Of a DNA stretch of 64,000 nt, positions 19,331-27,667 are shown piece after piece. The position numbers and the translations under genes were made by a program. The notes below the pieces were generated by a model. The model ran no database searches and was not told the DNA's origin. It saw only the letters and a program-made list of their open reading frames with translations. Numbering within the stretch: position 1 is the first letter of the stretch; every line of letters starts with the position of its first letter. Origin of the DNA: Acholeplasma equirhinis (GTDB lineage Bacteria; Bacillota_I; Bacilli_A; Acholeplasmatales; Acholeplasmataceae); contig NZ_JAFIDC010000001.1 in NCBI RefSeq assembly GCF_017052655.1, positions 930,001 to 994,000 of the forward strand, given 5' to 3'.

Positions 19331-19417
19331 TTATTTCTTATTTTTTTTCTTTAAAATAGAAGCTTTTCTTTGATTCTTTTTTAAGTGTTTACCTTTACGG
19401 TCTTTGCCCATTATCAT
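19331..19417 (-). CDS. Very small, highly basic protein of unknown function (28 aa)
   Basis: ATG at 19417-19415 is preceded by a textbook AGGAGGAATTCCAACT. The frame is open for 28 codons to TAA, and an intrinsic terminator follows directly, so the unit is a complete stand-alone gene. The product begins MIMGKDRKGKHLKKNQRK and has 11 Lys and 2 Arg in 28 residues. That composition fits an RNA-, ribosome- or membrane-binding peptide. Two TATAAT hexamers lie upstream on the minus strand (19440-19445 and 19464-19469). An alternative start is the third codon. No family is recognised. Confidence 0.6.
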   Translation of the reverse strand: MIMGKDRKGKHLKKNQRKASILKKKNKK

Positions 19418-19514
19418 AGTTGGAATTCCTCCTGCATTTATTATACCATAAGAGATATGCGGAATTATACCCTGAAGCGGACATTTCACATATAATTGAT
19501 TTGAGGTGAATCAA

Positions 19515-20966
19515 ATGATCCTTTGGAAGAATGCACAAATTCATACGAATCAAAAAGTTGTTTCATCGATGATTACTGATAAAGGTAAAATTATTGCTTT
19601 AGGTGATACATTTAAAGATTTTAACTTTGATGCAGAGATTAATTTATATGGTATGCATGTTTATCCTGCATTTTTGGATACACATTTACATTTAATTGGA
19701 TATGGTCGTAGTTTATATCAATTATCTGTAAGAGACCTGAATGAGAAACAACAAGTATTAAACTTCTTAAAAGATAATATAAATGATGAAAAACTATTTG
19801 TTGAAAACTATCAGGCACTTGGAATCACTAAAAGTGATCTTGATTTAATTTCAAAAGATATTCCAATTATACTTAGACATTCTGATTATCATAGTTTTAC
19901 TGTCAATAGTTATGTTTTAGATAAAGTTGGAATTAAACATGATACAGGTATTTTAATTGAACAATCATCAATTCCAGTACTTCCACTTTGGAGTGAACTT
20001 TCTAAAGATGAACTAACTAAAATGACAGAATTAGCAATTAAAAAACTACACTCTTTTGGTATTACTTCAATATTAACTGATGATTTAGCTTATTTTAATT
20101 CATATGAAGAAACTTTAGAAATCATTCAATCTGTTATTAGAAAATTCCCTATGAGAACACATCTTTTAATCCATGAAGATGTACTCGATACATATCTTAA
20201 GAATAAACCAAAAGAAAGTGACTTTCTAAAATTCAATTCTGTTAAAACATTCTATGATGGTACATTCACATCAGAAACTGCATTAATGTATGAAACATTT
20301 AAAAATTCAAAATCAAATGGTGAACGTATACATTCTAAAGAAGATTGGGAAAGACTTTTAAAAAAGGTACGTAGTAATAAATTAAATATTTCAATTCATA
20401 CGATTGGAAATCGTGCTTTTGATGAAGTTGTTAGTTCACTTAAACAATATCCACTACTTAGTGGTATAGATAGAATTATTCATGCTTCAAGTGTTAAATT
20501 AGAATCTTTAGATAATTTAAAAGGTATGAATGTTGCACTTGATTTACAGCCACAATTTATCTCTTCTGACTTACCTTGGGCATATAATAAATTTGAATCA
20601 AAACCAATACTTTATCCATTTAAGTCAATTTTAAACAATAACCTTCAAATGGCTTTATCATCGGATGCACCTGTTGAAATTCCAAACCCATTATTAGGTA
20701 TTTATAGTGCAGTTACAAGAAAATCTAATTATGCAAATGAATCCTATGATATGAACGAAACATTAACCCTTAAAGAAGCATTTGACCATTACACTAAAGA
20801 CGCCGCAAAGACATTAGGTATTGATAATCTTGGTGAAATCAAAGTAGGTAATATAGCTGATTTTGTTGTATATAAACATGATATTTTAAATACTCCAATA
20901 CAATTACTTAAGGAACAACAAGTTGAATTAACAATTATCAATGAACGTATAGTTTACAGAAAATAA
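19515..20966 (+). CDS. YtcJ-like metal-dependent amidohydrolase (Amidohydro_3)
   Basis: A 483-aa cytoplasmic amidohydrolase-superfamily protein. The metal-binding HxH is in LDTHLHL (H57-x-H59). Later metal-site histidines are plausible in SIHTIGNRAFD and IIHASSV, and the final Asp is in LSSDAPVEIPNP, before the C-terminal beta-domain strand that packs on the N-terminal one. Substrates of this family are amides or cyclic amides and are not predictable here. ATG 19515 is chosen over an upstream in-frame GTG (19506), because that GTG lies inside the Shine-Dalgarno GAGGTGA (19503-19509), correctly spaced for the ATG. It is the only plus-strand gene between 2.7 and 64 kb and is not obviously tied to the neighbouring pathways. 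Confidence 0.75.
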   Translation: MILWKNAQIHTNQKVVSSMITDKGKIIALGDTFKDFNFDAEINLYGMHVYPAFLDTHLHLIGYGRSLYQLSVRDLNEKQQVLNFLKDNINDEKLFVENYQALGITKSDLDLISKDIPIILRHSDYHSFTVNSYVLDKVGIKHDTGILIEQSSIPVLPLWSELSKDELTKMTELAIKKLHSFGITSILTDDLAYFNSYEETLEIIQSVIRKFPMRTHLLIHEDVLDTYLKNKPKESDFLKFNSVKTFYDGTFTSETALMYETFKNSKSNGERIHSKEDWERLLKKVRSNKLNISIHTIGNRAFDEVVSSLKQYPLLSGIDRIIHASSVKLESLDNLKGMNVALDLQPQFISSDLPWAYNKFESKPILYPFKSILNNNLQMALSSDAPVEIPNPLLGIYSAVTRKSNYANESYDMNETLTLKEAFDHYTKDAAKTLGIDNLGEIKVGNIADFVVYKHDILNTPIQLLKEQQVELTIINERIVYRK

Positions 20967-20997
20967 AAAAGCCAATCTCGAATGAGAAAGGCTTTTT
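20965..20997. terminator. Bidirectional intrinsic terminator
   Basis: AAAAAGCC and GGCTTTTT pair, with an inner TCTC-GAAT-GAGA stem. It separates the convergent amidohydrolase (stop 20966) and GLUG protein (stop 21007) genes. Confidence 0.85.
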
Positions 20998-21006
20998 TAT
21001 TAATAG

Positions 21007-23004
21007 TTATGAAAAGATTGAATCGATTGTGCTTCTGAAGAATGGACTATTATATAAATCCGGAAGATTTATTTCCCACCACTCAGTATCAATTGTTTCT
21101 AAAGATGCAACAACAGTGTTTGCCATTGTACCTGGACTCGAATTTGGACTTGGTAATGATACTTCAACTGCATAGAAATTAGCTACAGAAGCAACTTGTT
21201 TATCTGATACTACATGACCTGCTCTTGCACCAATTAAAGTTGCATTAAGGAAAACATTTGAAATTATACCAACACCTGCGACATTATGATCCGCAGTAAT
21301 ACCTGCTACATAGCTACCTGAACCTGTATTTTCAATCATTGTATTATAAATAAATACATTTTCTACAACGACTTTTGCACCATTCTTAGCTTCACCAAAT
21401 AAACCAGCACTACGTTCTGTGGATCTGAAATGACTATTGAGTACAATAATATTTTTAGCATTTATATCATGTCCATCAACGGATCCGACAAGTGCACCAG
21501 TTGTTCTCATGATATTTGTTGTGCTGACATTATCTAATTTAATATTTGTAAAAGTCGCTCCACCTGTTGTTAAACCTACAACACCGGCAACACCTTGTTG
21601 TGCATTACCAGAAAGTGTAATATTCTTTAACGTGATATTTTCAAATACTGTTAAATTACTTACTGATTCCCCAGCAATTGTACCTGCACGATTCGTACCT
21701 GTAATCACTGCATTCTCAATAGTTAGATTACGTATTATAGCTCCATTTAAGGTTCTAAATAGACCAGCTCTGTCACCAGTAATATTTAAATTAGTTAGTT
21801 TTTTACCATTACCATCAAGTGTAATAACATGGGTTTTGTTTGAATTTCCTGCATAAGCAAAACCGGTAAAATCAATATCATTGGTTAGATAGTATTTACC
21901 ATCATTTGGATAACCTTGTAATTGTTGGTTTAAATTATAAAACTCTTGTGCTGTACTAATTGGAATCCATGTTTCATCAAACTCAAGCACAGGCTCTTCA
22001 ACTTCTGCTCCATCACTAAAAATAGTAAATAATTCATCATCTAATTTATAAGTCAAATAAGCTTTAATTTCATCTTCAACAGGATCCATTGATCTCAAGA
22101 ATTCTTTTGTTGTTGGATGGAATACATTTGATTGAAGTGGTGTATCACCAATCATAAATCCAAATTCAACAAGTTCAGCTTCATCACTTAAGTAAAATTG
22201 TCCTAAGAATGAGTTTTTACCTTCACGAATACCTGTAACATCCATGAAGAATACATGGGCATCAACCAAAGCTTCGCCTTCAGCAACTTCAACAACATCT
22301 CTATCAACAAGCGCAGTCACTAATAATGGATTTTGATATGAGATAACTTGTCCATCACCATCTGCCCAAAATGAAAACTCAGGATTATACGATACAAAAG
22401 TATGTACACTGTTGTATGGTACTTCTTCTCCATTTAAAAGAACTGGTAAAACACCTTCTACAAGCTCATATTGAAGAGAAAATACAGAAGGTTCTGTAAT
22501 TTCTTCTAATGTGAGATTACCTGCAAGGCTTAACCAAACTGGGCTTTCTTCTTCAGTAATGAGTTGTAAACCAGGTTTAGTAAACTCTTCCCAAGCTAAA
22601 TCAGGAATCAGTGATGCTTCACCGTTTTCAACAAAGTAAAGATCAAGTAAATGACCATTTGAATCCATAAAGATTACAGGATGTTGTTCTGTATCAAACA
22701 CTGCATAAAGCACTAGATCTTGGGTTGCTAAAACTCGAGCATTTGAATCTAAGTCATGTCTAACAACACCATTTACAATCCAAAATGCAAAATCTTCTTC
22801 ACTGACCTCACCTAAATTAGAGATATCAATAACTTGTCCTTTAGGTACATCAATTTCAATCTCTGTTGGTTCTCCTTCATCAAAGAAAATTGAAATATGA
22901 ACCGTAACATCTCCTTCTGCTGCATAAGACTTTTCAGCAAGTGAAAAAATCATTATGAACCCTAATACAAAAATCATCAATAAAGATAATAGTTTTTTCA
23001 TCAT
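21007..23004 (-). CDS. Secreted GLUG-repeat surface protein
   Basis: A 665-aa protein with a Sec signal peptide ending at SYAAEG (signal peptidase I type, no lipobox). An N-terminal region of about 330 residues has degenerate InlB_B-like strands. From about 350 a GLUG-type beta-helix module starts with ISTAQEFYNL and NDIDFTGFAY, the same module found four times in the pectinesterase at 7503-15224. No catalytic residues are recognised, so it may be a binding or scaffold protein for plant glycans. It starts 6 nt after the 38-aa gene and shares its promoter region, cre site and TTTGCACATA box. There is no membrane anchor, so release from the cell is expected. Confidence 0.7.
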   Translation of the reverse strand: MMKKLLSLLMIFVLGFIMIFSLAEKSYAAEGDVTVHISIFFDEGEPTEIEIDVPKGQVIDISNLGEVSEEDFAFWIVNGVVRHDLDSNARVLATQDLVLYAVFDTEQHPVIFMDSNGHLLDLYFVENGEASLIPDLAWEEFTKPGLQLITEEESPVWLSLAGNLTLEEITEPSVFSLQYELVEGVLPVLLNGEEVPYNSVHTFVSYNPEFSFWADGDGQVISYQNPLLVTALVDRDVVEVAEGEALVDAHVFFMDVTGIREGKNSFLGQFYLSDEAELVEFGFMIGDTPLQSNVFHPTTKEFLRSMDPVEDEIKAYLTYKLDDELFTIFSDGAEVEEPVLEFDETWIPISTAQEFYNLNQQLQGYPNDGKYYLTNDIDFTGFAYAGNSNKTHVITLDGNGKKLTNLNITGDRAGLFRTLNGAIIRNLTIENAVITGTNRAGTIAGESVSNLTVFENITLKNITLSGNAQQGVAGVVGLTTGGATFTNIKLDNVSTTNIMRTTGALVGSVDGHDINAKNIIVLNSHFRSTERSAGLFGEAKNGAKVVVENVFIYNTMIENTGSGSYVAGITADHNVAGVGIISNVFLNATLIGARAGHVVSDKQVASVANFYAVEVSLPSPNSSPGTMANTVVASLETIDTEWWEINLPDLYNSPFFRSTIDSIFS

Positions 23005-23010
23005 ATCACC

Positions 23011-23127
23011 TTATTCTTCAAATACAGCTACACCTTGACCAGAAACAGCAATTGTCGTATTAGGATTAATTTCTAACACTTCAATTTCAGGTGTACTGTA
23101 GTTAAGTTTTTCTTTATTTTCGCGCAT
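23011..23127 (-). CDS. 38-aa peptide gene translationally linked to the GLUG protein
   Basis: ATG at 23127-23125 follows an excellent GGGGAGGT. The frame runs 38 codons to TAA 23011, and the GLUG gene starts 6 nt later. The peptide starts MRENKEKLNYSTPEIEV, continues LEINPNTTIAVSGQG and ends VAVFEE. It has no signal peptide or TM segment. A polar N-half with YSTPEIEVLE and a small-residue tail (AVSGQG) resembles the leader/core layout of small Firmicutes peptides of unknown role, some of them RiPP-like. No modifying enzyme (radical SAM, YcaO, LanM, B1/B2) lies within the window. It is probably a real gene by its ribosome binding site, spacing and promoter context. Confidence 0.7.
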   Translation of the reverse strand: MRENKEKLNYSTPEIEVLEINPNTTIAVSGQGVAVFEE

Positions 23128-23173
23128 AAAAAAGACCTCCCCTATTTTATGGTTAGCACTATTTTATATTTAA

Positions 23174-23187
23174 TGTAAGCGTTTTTC
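23174..23187. promoter_or_regulatory. Candidate cre (CcpA) site upstream of the 38-aa/GLUG operon
   Basis: TGTAAGCGTTTTTC matches 12 of 14 cre positions. It directly abuts the shared TTTGCACATA box, suggesting combined catabolite and specific control. Confidence 0.55.
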
Positions 23188-23197
23188 TATGTGCAAA
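23188..23197 (-). promoter_or_regulatory. Shared upstream box TTTGCACATA (copy 3)
   Basis: Same 10-mer and same orientation towards the gene as at 1509-1518 and 15314-15323. It lies 60 bp upstream of the 38-aa start codon. Confidence 0.4.
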
Positions 23198-23251
23198 TTG
23201 TATATAAATAGAAAATCAATTTCAACCAAGTCAATCTTTAGCCAATAAAAA

Positions 23252-23275
23252 AAGTTGGCTACAAAAAGCCAACTT
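23252..23275. terminator. Intrinsic terminator ending the long transport/amino-sugar operon
   Basis: AAGTTGGCT-ACAAAA-AGCCAACTT is a 9-bp perfect stem; the minus strand then reads TTTTTTTATT. It lies just past the ROK-like kinase stop at 23287. Confidence 0.9.
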
Positions 23276-23286
23276 GATTTGTTTAA

Positions 23287-24636
23287 TTAGAATTGTACGA
23301 GACTTGCTGCTGCAACAGATTGTCCTAAACGACGGAATTTTTCATCTGGAAGTGATAAATTGATCTTCTTCTTTAATTGAGGGAAGACATTTTTTAAAAC
23401 TTCATTTGCTTTTTTAACGATAAGCATGCCACCTTCGCCTGACATCACACGTCCTAATAATAAGACTTCTGAAATGTCATAGAAAACATCATACCATGCA
23501 AGTCCATATGCTAGATAAGTTCCGATTGTTTCATAGATTTCAATAAATCTTAAATCGTTCTTATCTAATTTTTGAACAACTTTAAGACGTTCTGCTAAAG
23601 TTTGAGAAGGTTCAAATGTAATACCTGCTTTTTCAGCAAGACGAATGACAGCGTCTTGTGAGAAATATTTATTACCGGTACCGTAATCACCACTCCACTC
23701 ATCAACTGGTCCGTTTGGTTGGAAATCAACAGGTACGAATGCAAGTTCATTTAACCAACCTTCGATGTTACCTTTTTCATTCACATAACCAGCTGCTTCA
23801 CTTGTTCCCATTGCAATACCTAAGAGTTTAGTCTTATTTAAAGTCATAGAACCAGCAAGTGCAGTTACGTCACCATCGTTAGCAACAACGATTGGTACAT
23901 TTAATTCTTTAGCAATATCAATGTAGATATTTTTAATATGTTGATCAAATAAATCTTCTGGAACTTCAATAAAGAGTGATGCAACACGTGCTTCATTATT
24001 AATGTAAACACCTGCACTTGAAACCCCAATGGCATCCACTTGTCCTAAAACTTTAACAGCTTTTAAGATAGCATTTCGAATGTGTTGTTTATGATACTCA
24101 GGATCACTATTTAGTTTAGGTAACCAAATGATTTCTTCACTAAATAAGACTTCTCCGTCTTTAACTGCGGAAACCTTCATATCAGATCCACCTGCATCAA
24201 AACCGATACGATTACCATTTAAATGTTTACCAATTGGTTGATCACCTTTTTTAATTTCTGGTAATGATTCGCTGTGTAGAACTTCAAATTTTTCAAGGTA
24301 GATTCGCTCCATGAAAGCTTTATCGAATGTTCTTGCACCTTTATCAAAAATATCTTTTAATCTTTGATGTACTTCTTTATTACCAACAATAATGACTTTA
24401 TAACCACCATAAATCCAAAGTAATGATTTAACTAAACGTTCTAGTAAAAAAATGTTTTCGTCCATCATTACAGCATCACTAAAGATTTCTTGATGGAACA
24501 CTTCATTAAAACCGTCATTTCTTTCAACAACGATTGAAAGTTTTTCGTGATTTGCTTTTAATACACGTTGATTAAATTCGTTATAAACTTCAAATGCAGG
24601 CATAAAGGTTGGATCTAATTTAAGATTTAAACTCAT
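23287..24636 (-). CDS. ROK-like (ASKHA) sugar kinase homologue
   Basis: A 449-aa cytoplasmic protein. The first about 145 residues have no recognised domain. From about 150 the actin-like phosphate-binding motif RIGFDAGGSDMKVSAV appears, then GVSSAGVY, VANDGDVTALAG (the Asp expected as catalytic base) and IAMGTSEAAGYV. This is the order of ROK-type glucose/amino-sugar kinases, but the ROK zinc motif CxCGxxGC is absent. It is the last gene of the long operon, 14 nt after nagB. It is likely a second hexose or amino-sugar kinase next to the BadF-type one at 26771-27667. Which phosphorylates GlcNAc, GlcN or MurNAc cannot be decided by eye. Confidence 0.65.
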   Translation of the reverse strand: MSLNLKLDPTFMPAFEVYNEFNQRVLKANHEKLSIVVERNDGFNEVFHQEIFSDAVMMDENIFLLERLVKSLLWIYGGYKVIIVGNKEVHQRLKDIFDKGARTFDKAFMERIYLEKFEVLHSESLPEIKKGDQPIGKHLNGNRIGFDAGGSDMKVSAVKDGEVLFSEEIIWLPKLNSDPEYHKQHIRNAILKAVKVLGQVDAIGVSSAGVYINNEARVASLFIEVPEDLFDQHIKNIYIDIAKELNVPIVVANDGDVTALAGSMTLNKTKLLGIAMGTSEAAGYVNEKGNIEGWLNELAFVPVDFQPNGPVDEWSGDYGTGNKYFSQDAVIRLAEKAGITFEPSQTLAERLKVVQKLDKNDLRFIEIYETIGTYLAYGLAWYDVFYDISEVLLLGRVMSGEGGMLIVKKANEVLKNVFPQLKKKINLSLPDEKFRRLGQSVAAASLVQF

Positions 24637-24650
24637 TTAAATACCTCTTC

Positions 24651-25379
24651 TTATTTATTTAATAATAGACTTGCTGCGTCTTGATCTAAGAATACATGCA
24701 CATTTGGATGATTTTGTAAAACAGATGCAGGTAGGCTTTCTGAGATTTCACCTTTGATCATACCAAATACTGCTTGTGCTTTATTTTTACCTGTTGCAAT
24801 TAAGACAACTTCTCTAGCACGCATGATATCTTTGATACCCATAGTTACTGCAGTATGTGGAACATCTTCTAATTTTTCAAATAATCTTGCATTATCTTTT
24901 CTTGTTTTTTCTGCAAGAGTTACCATATGTGTGTGTGATTCAAATGGTGTGCCTGGTTCATTAAAACCAATGTGTCCATTTGATCCAAGACCTAATAATT
25001 GAATATCAATAGTCACTGTATCTAGTTGTTCTTGATACTTTTTAATTGCTTCATTTGGTTCAATAGAACCATCTGGAATAAACGTATTGTTTAGATCAAT
25101 ATCGACATGATTGAAAAGATTGTCTCTCATGAAGAAATAATAACTTGCAGGATGACCTTTTTCTAAACCAACATATTCATCTAAATTATATGCTGTAATA
25201 CCTTTAAATGATAATTCACCAGCTTTATAAGCTTTAATTAATTTTTTATATAAAGGAATTGGTGTTGTTCCAGTTGCTAAACCTAAAATCATGTTAGGTT
25301 GATGTGAAATTTTCTCTTTGTAAAACGCCGCTGCTTCTTTGTAAAGTAGATCAACGCTATCATAAATTTTAATATTCAT
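24651..25379 (-). CDS. nagB: Glucosamine-6-phosphate deaminase
   Basis: A 242-aa cytoplasmic enzyme of full family length. It converts glucosamine-6-P to fructose-6-P plus ammonia and so feeds amino sugars into glycolysis. Diagnostic blocks: [15 protein letters not shown] (33-47) phosphate loop, YNLDEYVGL with D67 as catalytic base, [11 protein letters not shown] (79-89), and [15 protein letters not shown] with H136. The start ATG overlaps the upstream GNAT stop as TAATG. It is fed by MurQ and NagZ upstream; the deacetylase NagA that must act between them is not encoded in this window. Confidence 0.95.
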   Translation of the reverse strand: MNIKIYDSVDLLYKEAAAFYKEKISHQPNMILGLATGTTPIPLYKKLIKAYKAGELSFKGITAYNLDEYVGLEKGHPASYYFFMRDNLFNHVDIDLNNTFIPDGSIEPNEAIKKYQEQLDTVTIDIQLLGLGSNGHIGFNEPGTPFESHTHMVTLAEKTRKDNARLFEKLEDVPHTAVTMGIKDIMRAREVVLIATGKNKAQAVFGMIKGEISESLPASVLQNHPNVHVFLDQDAASLLLNK

Positions 25380-25852
25380 TATAAATATAAACCTCTAACT
25401 AGTCTGTCGTAGACATTGCCTTCCATATCGATTGTGATTGCACCTACTGTTTTCTTGTAGAATTCTGCAACCTTTTCATTTACGCCACCGATAATAGCGT
25501 AACCATAACCATCATGTAACATCGCTTCTAGTGAATAAACTAAAAGTGCTGTTCCGATATTTAAACCACGTAATGATTCATCCACACCAATTGGGCCAAA
25601 ATAACCTTTAGCTGTTGCATCATATGCTGCAAATCCAACGATTTTACTATCTTTAACTGCGATAAATGCGGTTGGGTGTGGTTTATAAATTGCAGCTTTG
25701 ATTTCACTTGCCCATCCTTTTGAGAAATTTTTCTCAATAAATGTCACAAGTGCATCAGAATTTGGAGATAATAGGCGAACAATTTTAACGTCACCTTTTG
25801 TTTCTTTTAAACTTAAATTTAAACGATGTAACCCAACGAGTAAATCTTTCAT
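25379..25852 (-). CDS. GNAT-family N-acetyltransferase
   Basis: A 157-aa protein with the GNAT acetyl-CoA pyrophosphate loop as [10 protein letters not shown] (about 95-104), preceded by the beta-strands [17 protein letters not shown] and [10 protein letters not shown] and followed by [16 protein letters not shown]. The substrate is unknown. Its place between murQ and nagB, with a 1-nt overlap into nagB, suggests acetylation of an amino sugar or a muropeptide-derived amine during peptidoglycan breakdown, for example re-acetylation of N-deacetylated murein sugars. That is inference from position only. Confidence 0.75.
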   Translation of the reverse strand: MKDLLVGLHRLNLSLKETKGDVKIVRLLSPNSDALVTFIEKNFSKGWASEIKAAIYKPHPTAFIAVKDSKIVGFAAYDATAKGYFGPIGVDESLRGLNIGTALLVYSLEAMLHDGYGYAIIGGVNEKVAEFYKKTVGAITIDMEGNVYDRLVRGLYL

Positions 25853-25863
25853 ATGATCTCTCC

Positions 25864-26769
25864 TTAAGCTTTTAAGCTTCTTAATGCTTCTTTAATGTTT
25901 CCATTGTTTTGACGAAGTAATTCATCAATCATTTCAACTTCATCAATTTTACCTAGAATTGAAATAACCGCATGTTTAACTGACTTAAATCTTTCAAGAT
26001 AAGCTACTGCTGTTTTTTCTTCAACACCTGTTACTTCACATACAATTGAAATTGCACGAGAAACAAGTTTGTCATTACTCATTTGAATATCAATCATTAA
26101 GTTTTCATAAACTTTACCAAGTTTAACCATGGCAGTTGTTGAAATCATATTAAGAATTAGTTTTTGAGCAGTACCTGATTTCATACGTGTAGAACCAGTT
26201 AACGGTTCTGGGCCTGTAATTGCTGCAATTGGATAGTCTGCAATTTTTGTAATTGGAGCATTCACTGATGTTGTAATAGAACCCGTTTTTGCACCAATTG
26301 ATTTTGCATATTCTAAGCCAGACACAACATAAGGTGTGCGGCCTGATGCTGCAATACCAATTACGAAGTCTTTCTTTGTAAGATTGTAACTCTTTAAGTC
26401 TTCGATTGCTGCTTCTTTATTATCTTCAGCACCTTCAACGGCATTTCTTAAAGCTTTATCGCCACCAGCAATAATACCGATGACCATATTTTCTGGGACA
26501 CCAAAGGTCGGCACACATTCTGAAGCATCAAGAACACCTAAACGTCCTGATGTACCAGCACCAATGTAAAAGAGTCTGCCACCTTTTGAAAGTGCAATAG
26601 TGACTGCATCAACAACTTTCGTAATATCTTCTAAAACTGCTTCAATGGCTTCAGGAACTTTTTTATCCTCTTCATTGATCATTTTTAAGATCTCTTGAGT
26701 TGTTGCAACATCCATGTGCTTGGTTGATTTATTTCTTTGTTCTGTTGAAATTGATTTAATATCGACCAT
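25864..26769 (-). CDS. murQ: N-acetylmuramic acid 6-phosphate etherase
   Basis: A 301-aa SIS-fold enzyme that removes the D-lactyl ether of MurNAc-6-P to give GlcNAc-6-P, the step specific to peptidoglycan sugar use. Signatures: TEQRN near the N-terminus, YIGAGTSGRLGVLDASECVPTFG with the catalytic Glu, GGDKALRNAVEGAEDN, and GSTRMKSGTAQKLILN in the SIS lobe. The start chosen is ATG 26769: the upstream ATG (26778) almost touches the Shine-Dalgarno GAGAAGGG, while 26769 sits 9 nt from it. It lies directly behind the BadF-type kinase stop and upstream of GNAT and nagB. It is strong evidence that MurNAc is metabolised. Confidence 0.95.
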   Translation of the reverse strand: MVDIKSISTEQRNKSTKHMDVATTQEILKMINEEDKKVPEAIEAVLEDITKVVDAVTIALSKGGRLFYIGAGTSGRLGVLDASECVPTFGVPENMVIGIIAGGDKALRNAVEGAEDNKEAAIEDLKSYNLTKKDFVIGIAASGRTPYVVSGLEYAKSIGAKTGSITTSVNAPITKIADYPIAAITGPEPLTGSTRMKSGTAQKLILNMISTTAMVKLGKVYENLMIDIQMSNDKLVSRAISIVCEVTGVEEKTAVAYLERFKSVKHAVISILGKIDEVEMIDELLRQNNGNIKEALRSLKA

Positions 26770-26770
26770 A

Positions 26771-27667
26771 TTAACCATCCCTTCTCATGTACGCTTTAGC
26801 TAAATTATAACCACCATATACTGGTTCATGCGTACCCGTTTCATATAAAAAGTTGATATTTTTTTGATTTAATAAGTTTAGAAGTTGACCCTTCAAGCCG
26901 TTTGCATTTTGAATGAAACCGCCTCGAAGCACAAGTTTGAAAGTATCTTTGATTTTAAGTGTCTTAATGATTTTTTCAATCATAGATAACATTACTTTAG
27001 CTTCTTTTAAGTAAAGCTTTTGCACATATGCATGGTTTGATTCTTTATCAATCAATCTTGCAATACCTGCAATCACTTGTTTTGTTTCTTTATGCGCAAA
27101 TCCAATAATTTCTTCTCTAGTTTTTAAACCTAATTGTTTTAATACTTTCTTTTGAACAGGATTAGGTTTTTTGAGTGCATCGATTCTTTCCATTGTTTCA
27201 TTTAGAAGTCTAATTGAAACTGAATATGCAGAACCATAATCACCAAAGATATGTCCATATCCGCCAAATCTATGTACATTACCTTCATAAATCGCATAAG
27301 AAATCGAGCCTGTACCTGCAACTTGATAGATAAAAGGATATTTATCATCATAGTTAGCGTATAAACCTAAGTAGGCATCAGGATAAATCTTTACTGCTGT
27401 TTGATATCTTTCTTCAAGTGCTTTCTCATATGCTTTGATATCTGGGATTCTAGAGTAACCTGCTGCACCAATGACAATCATATCAATTGACTGGCCTAAA
27501 GTTAACTCATCTAATACCTTTTGTACTTCATTTTTTGCGTTATCTAAGTTGACTGCGAAGTTTGATTGAGAGGTTGTAAATGATTTTAATTCATTACCCA
27601 CTTCATCATAGATGATACCAAGTGTTTTTGTACCACCACTATCAACTGAAATAAACTTTTTACTCAT
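26771..27667 (-). CDS. BadF/BadG-type N-acetylglucosamine/N-acetylmuramic acid kinase (MurK/NagK-like)
   Basis: A 298-aa ASKHA kinase. The N-terminal FISVDSGGTKTLGIIYD is the phosphate-1 motif of the BcrAD/BadFG sugar-kinase family; YQVAGTGSISYAI and FGGYGHIFGDYGSAYSVS follow, then LVLRGGFIQNANG. In a NagZ-MurQ context this family phosphorylates free GlcNAc and/or MurNAc at C6, as described for clostridial MurK, which would provide the MurQ substrate. Start ATG 27667 is chosen over an in-frame TTG (27673); it overlaps the nagZ stop by 8 nt. Specificity towards MurNAc is inferred from the operon. Confidence 0.8.
   Translation of the reverse strand: MSKKFISVDSGGTKTLGIIYDEVGNELKSFTTSQSNFAVNLDNAKNEVQKVLDELTLGQSIDMIVIGAAGYSRIPDIKAYEKALEERYQTAVKIYPDAYLGLYANYDDKYPFIYQVAGTGSISYAIYEGNVHRFGGYGHIFGDYGSAYSVSIRLLNETMERIDALKKPNPVQKKVLKQLGLKTREEIIGFAHKETKQVIAGIARLIDKESNHAYVQKLYLKEAKVMLSMIEKIIKTLKIKDTFKLVLRGGFIQNANGLKGQLLNLLNQKNINFLYETGTHEPVYGGYNLAKAYMRRDG

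Noticed and set aside
19506-19514. GTG start for the amidohydrolase
   Set aside because: The GTG lies within the GAGGTGA ribosome site, so ATG 19515 is the start. The same logic rejects GTG 63686 for murR and GTG 42374 for the tethered binding protein.
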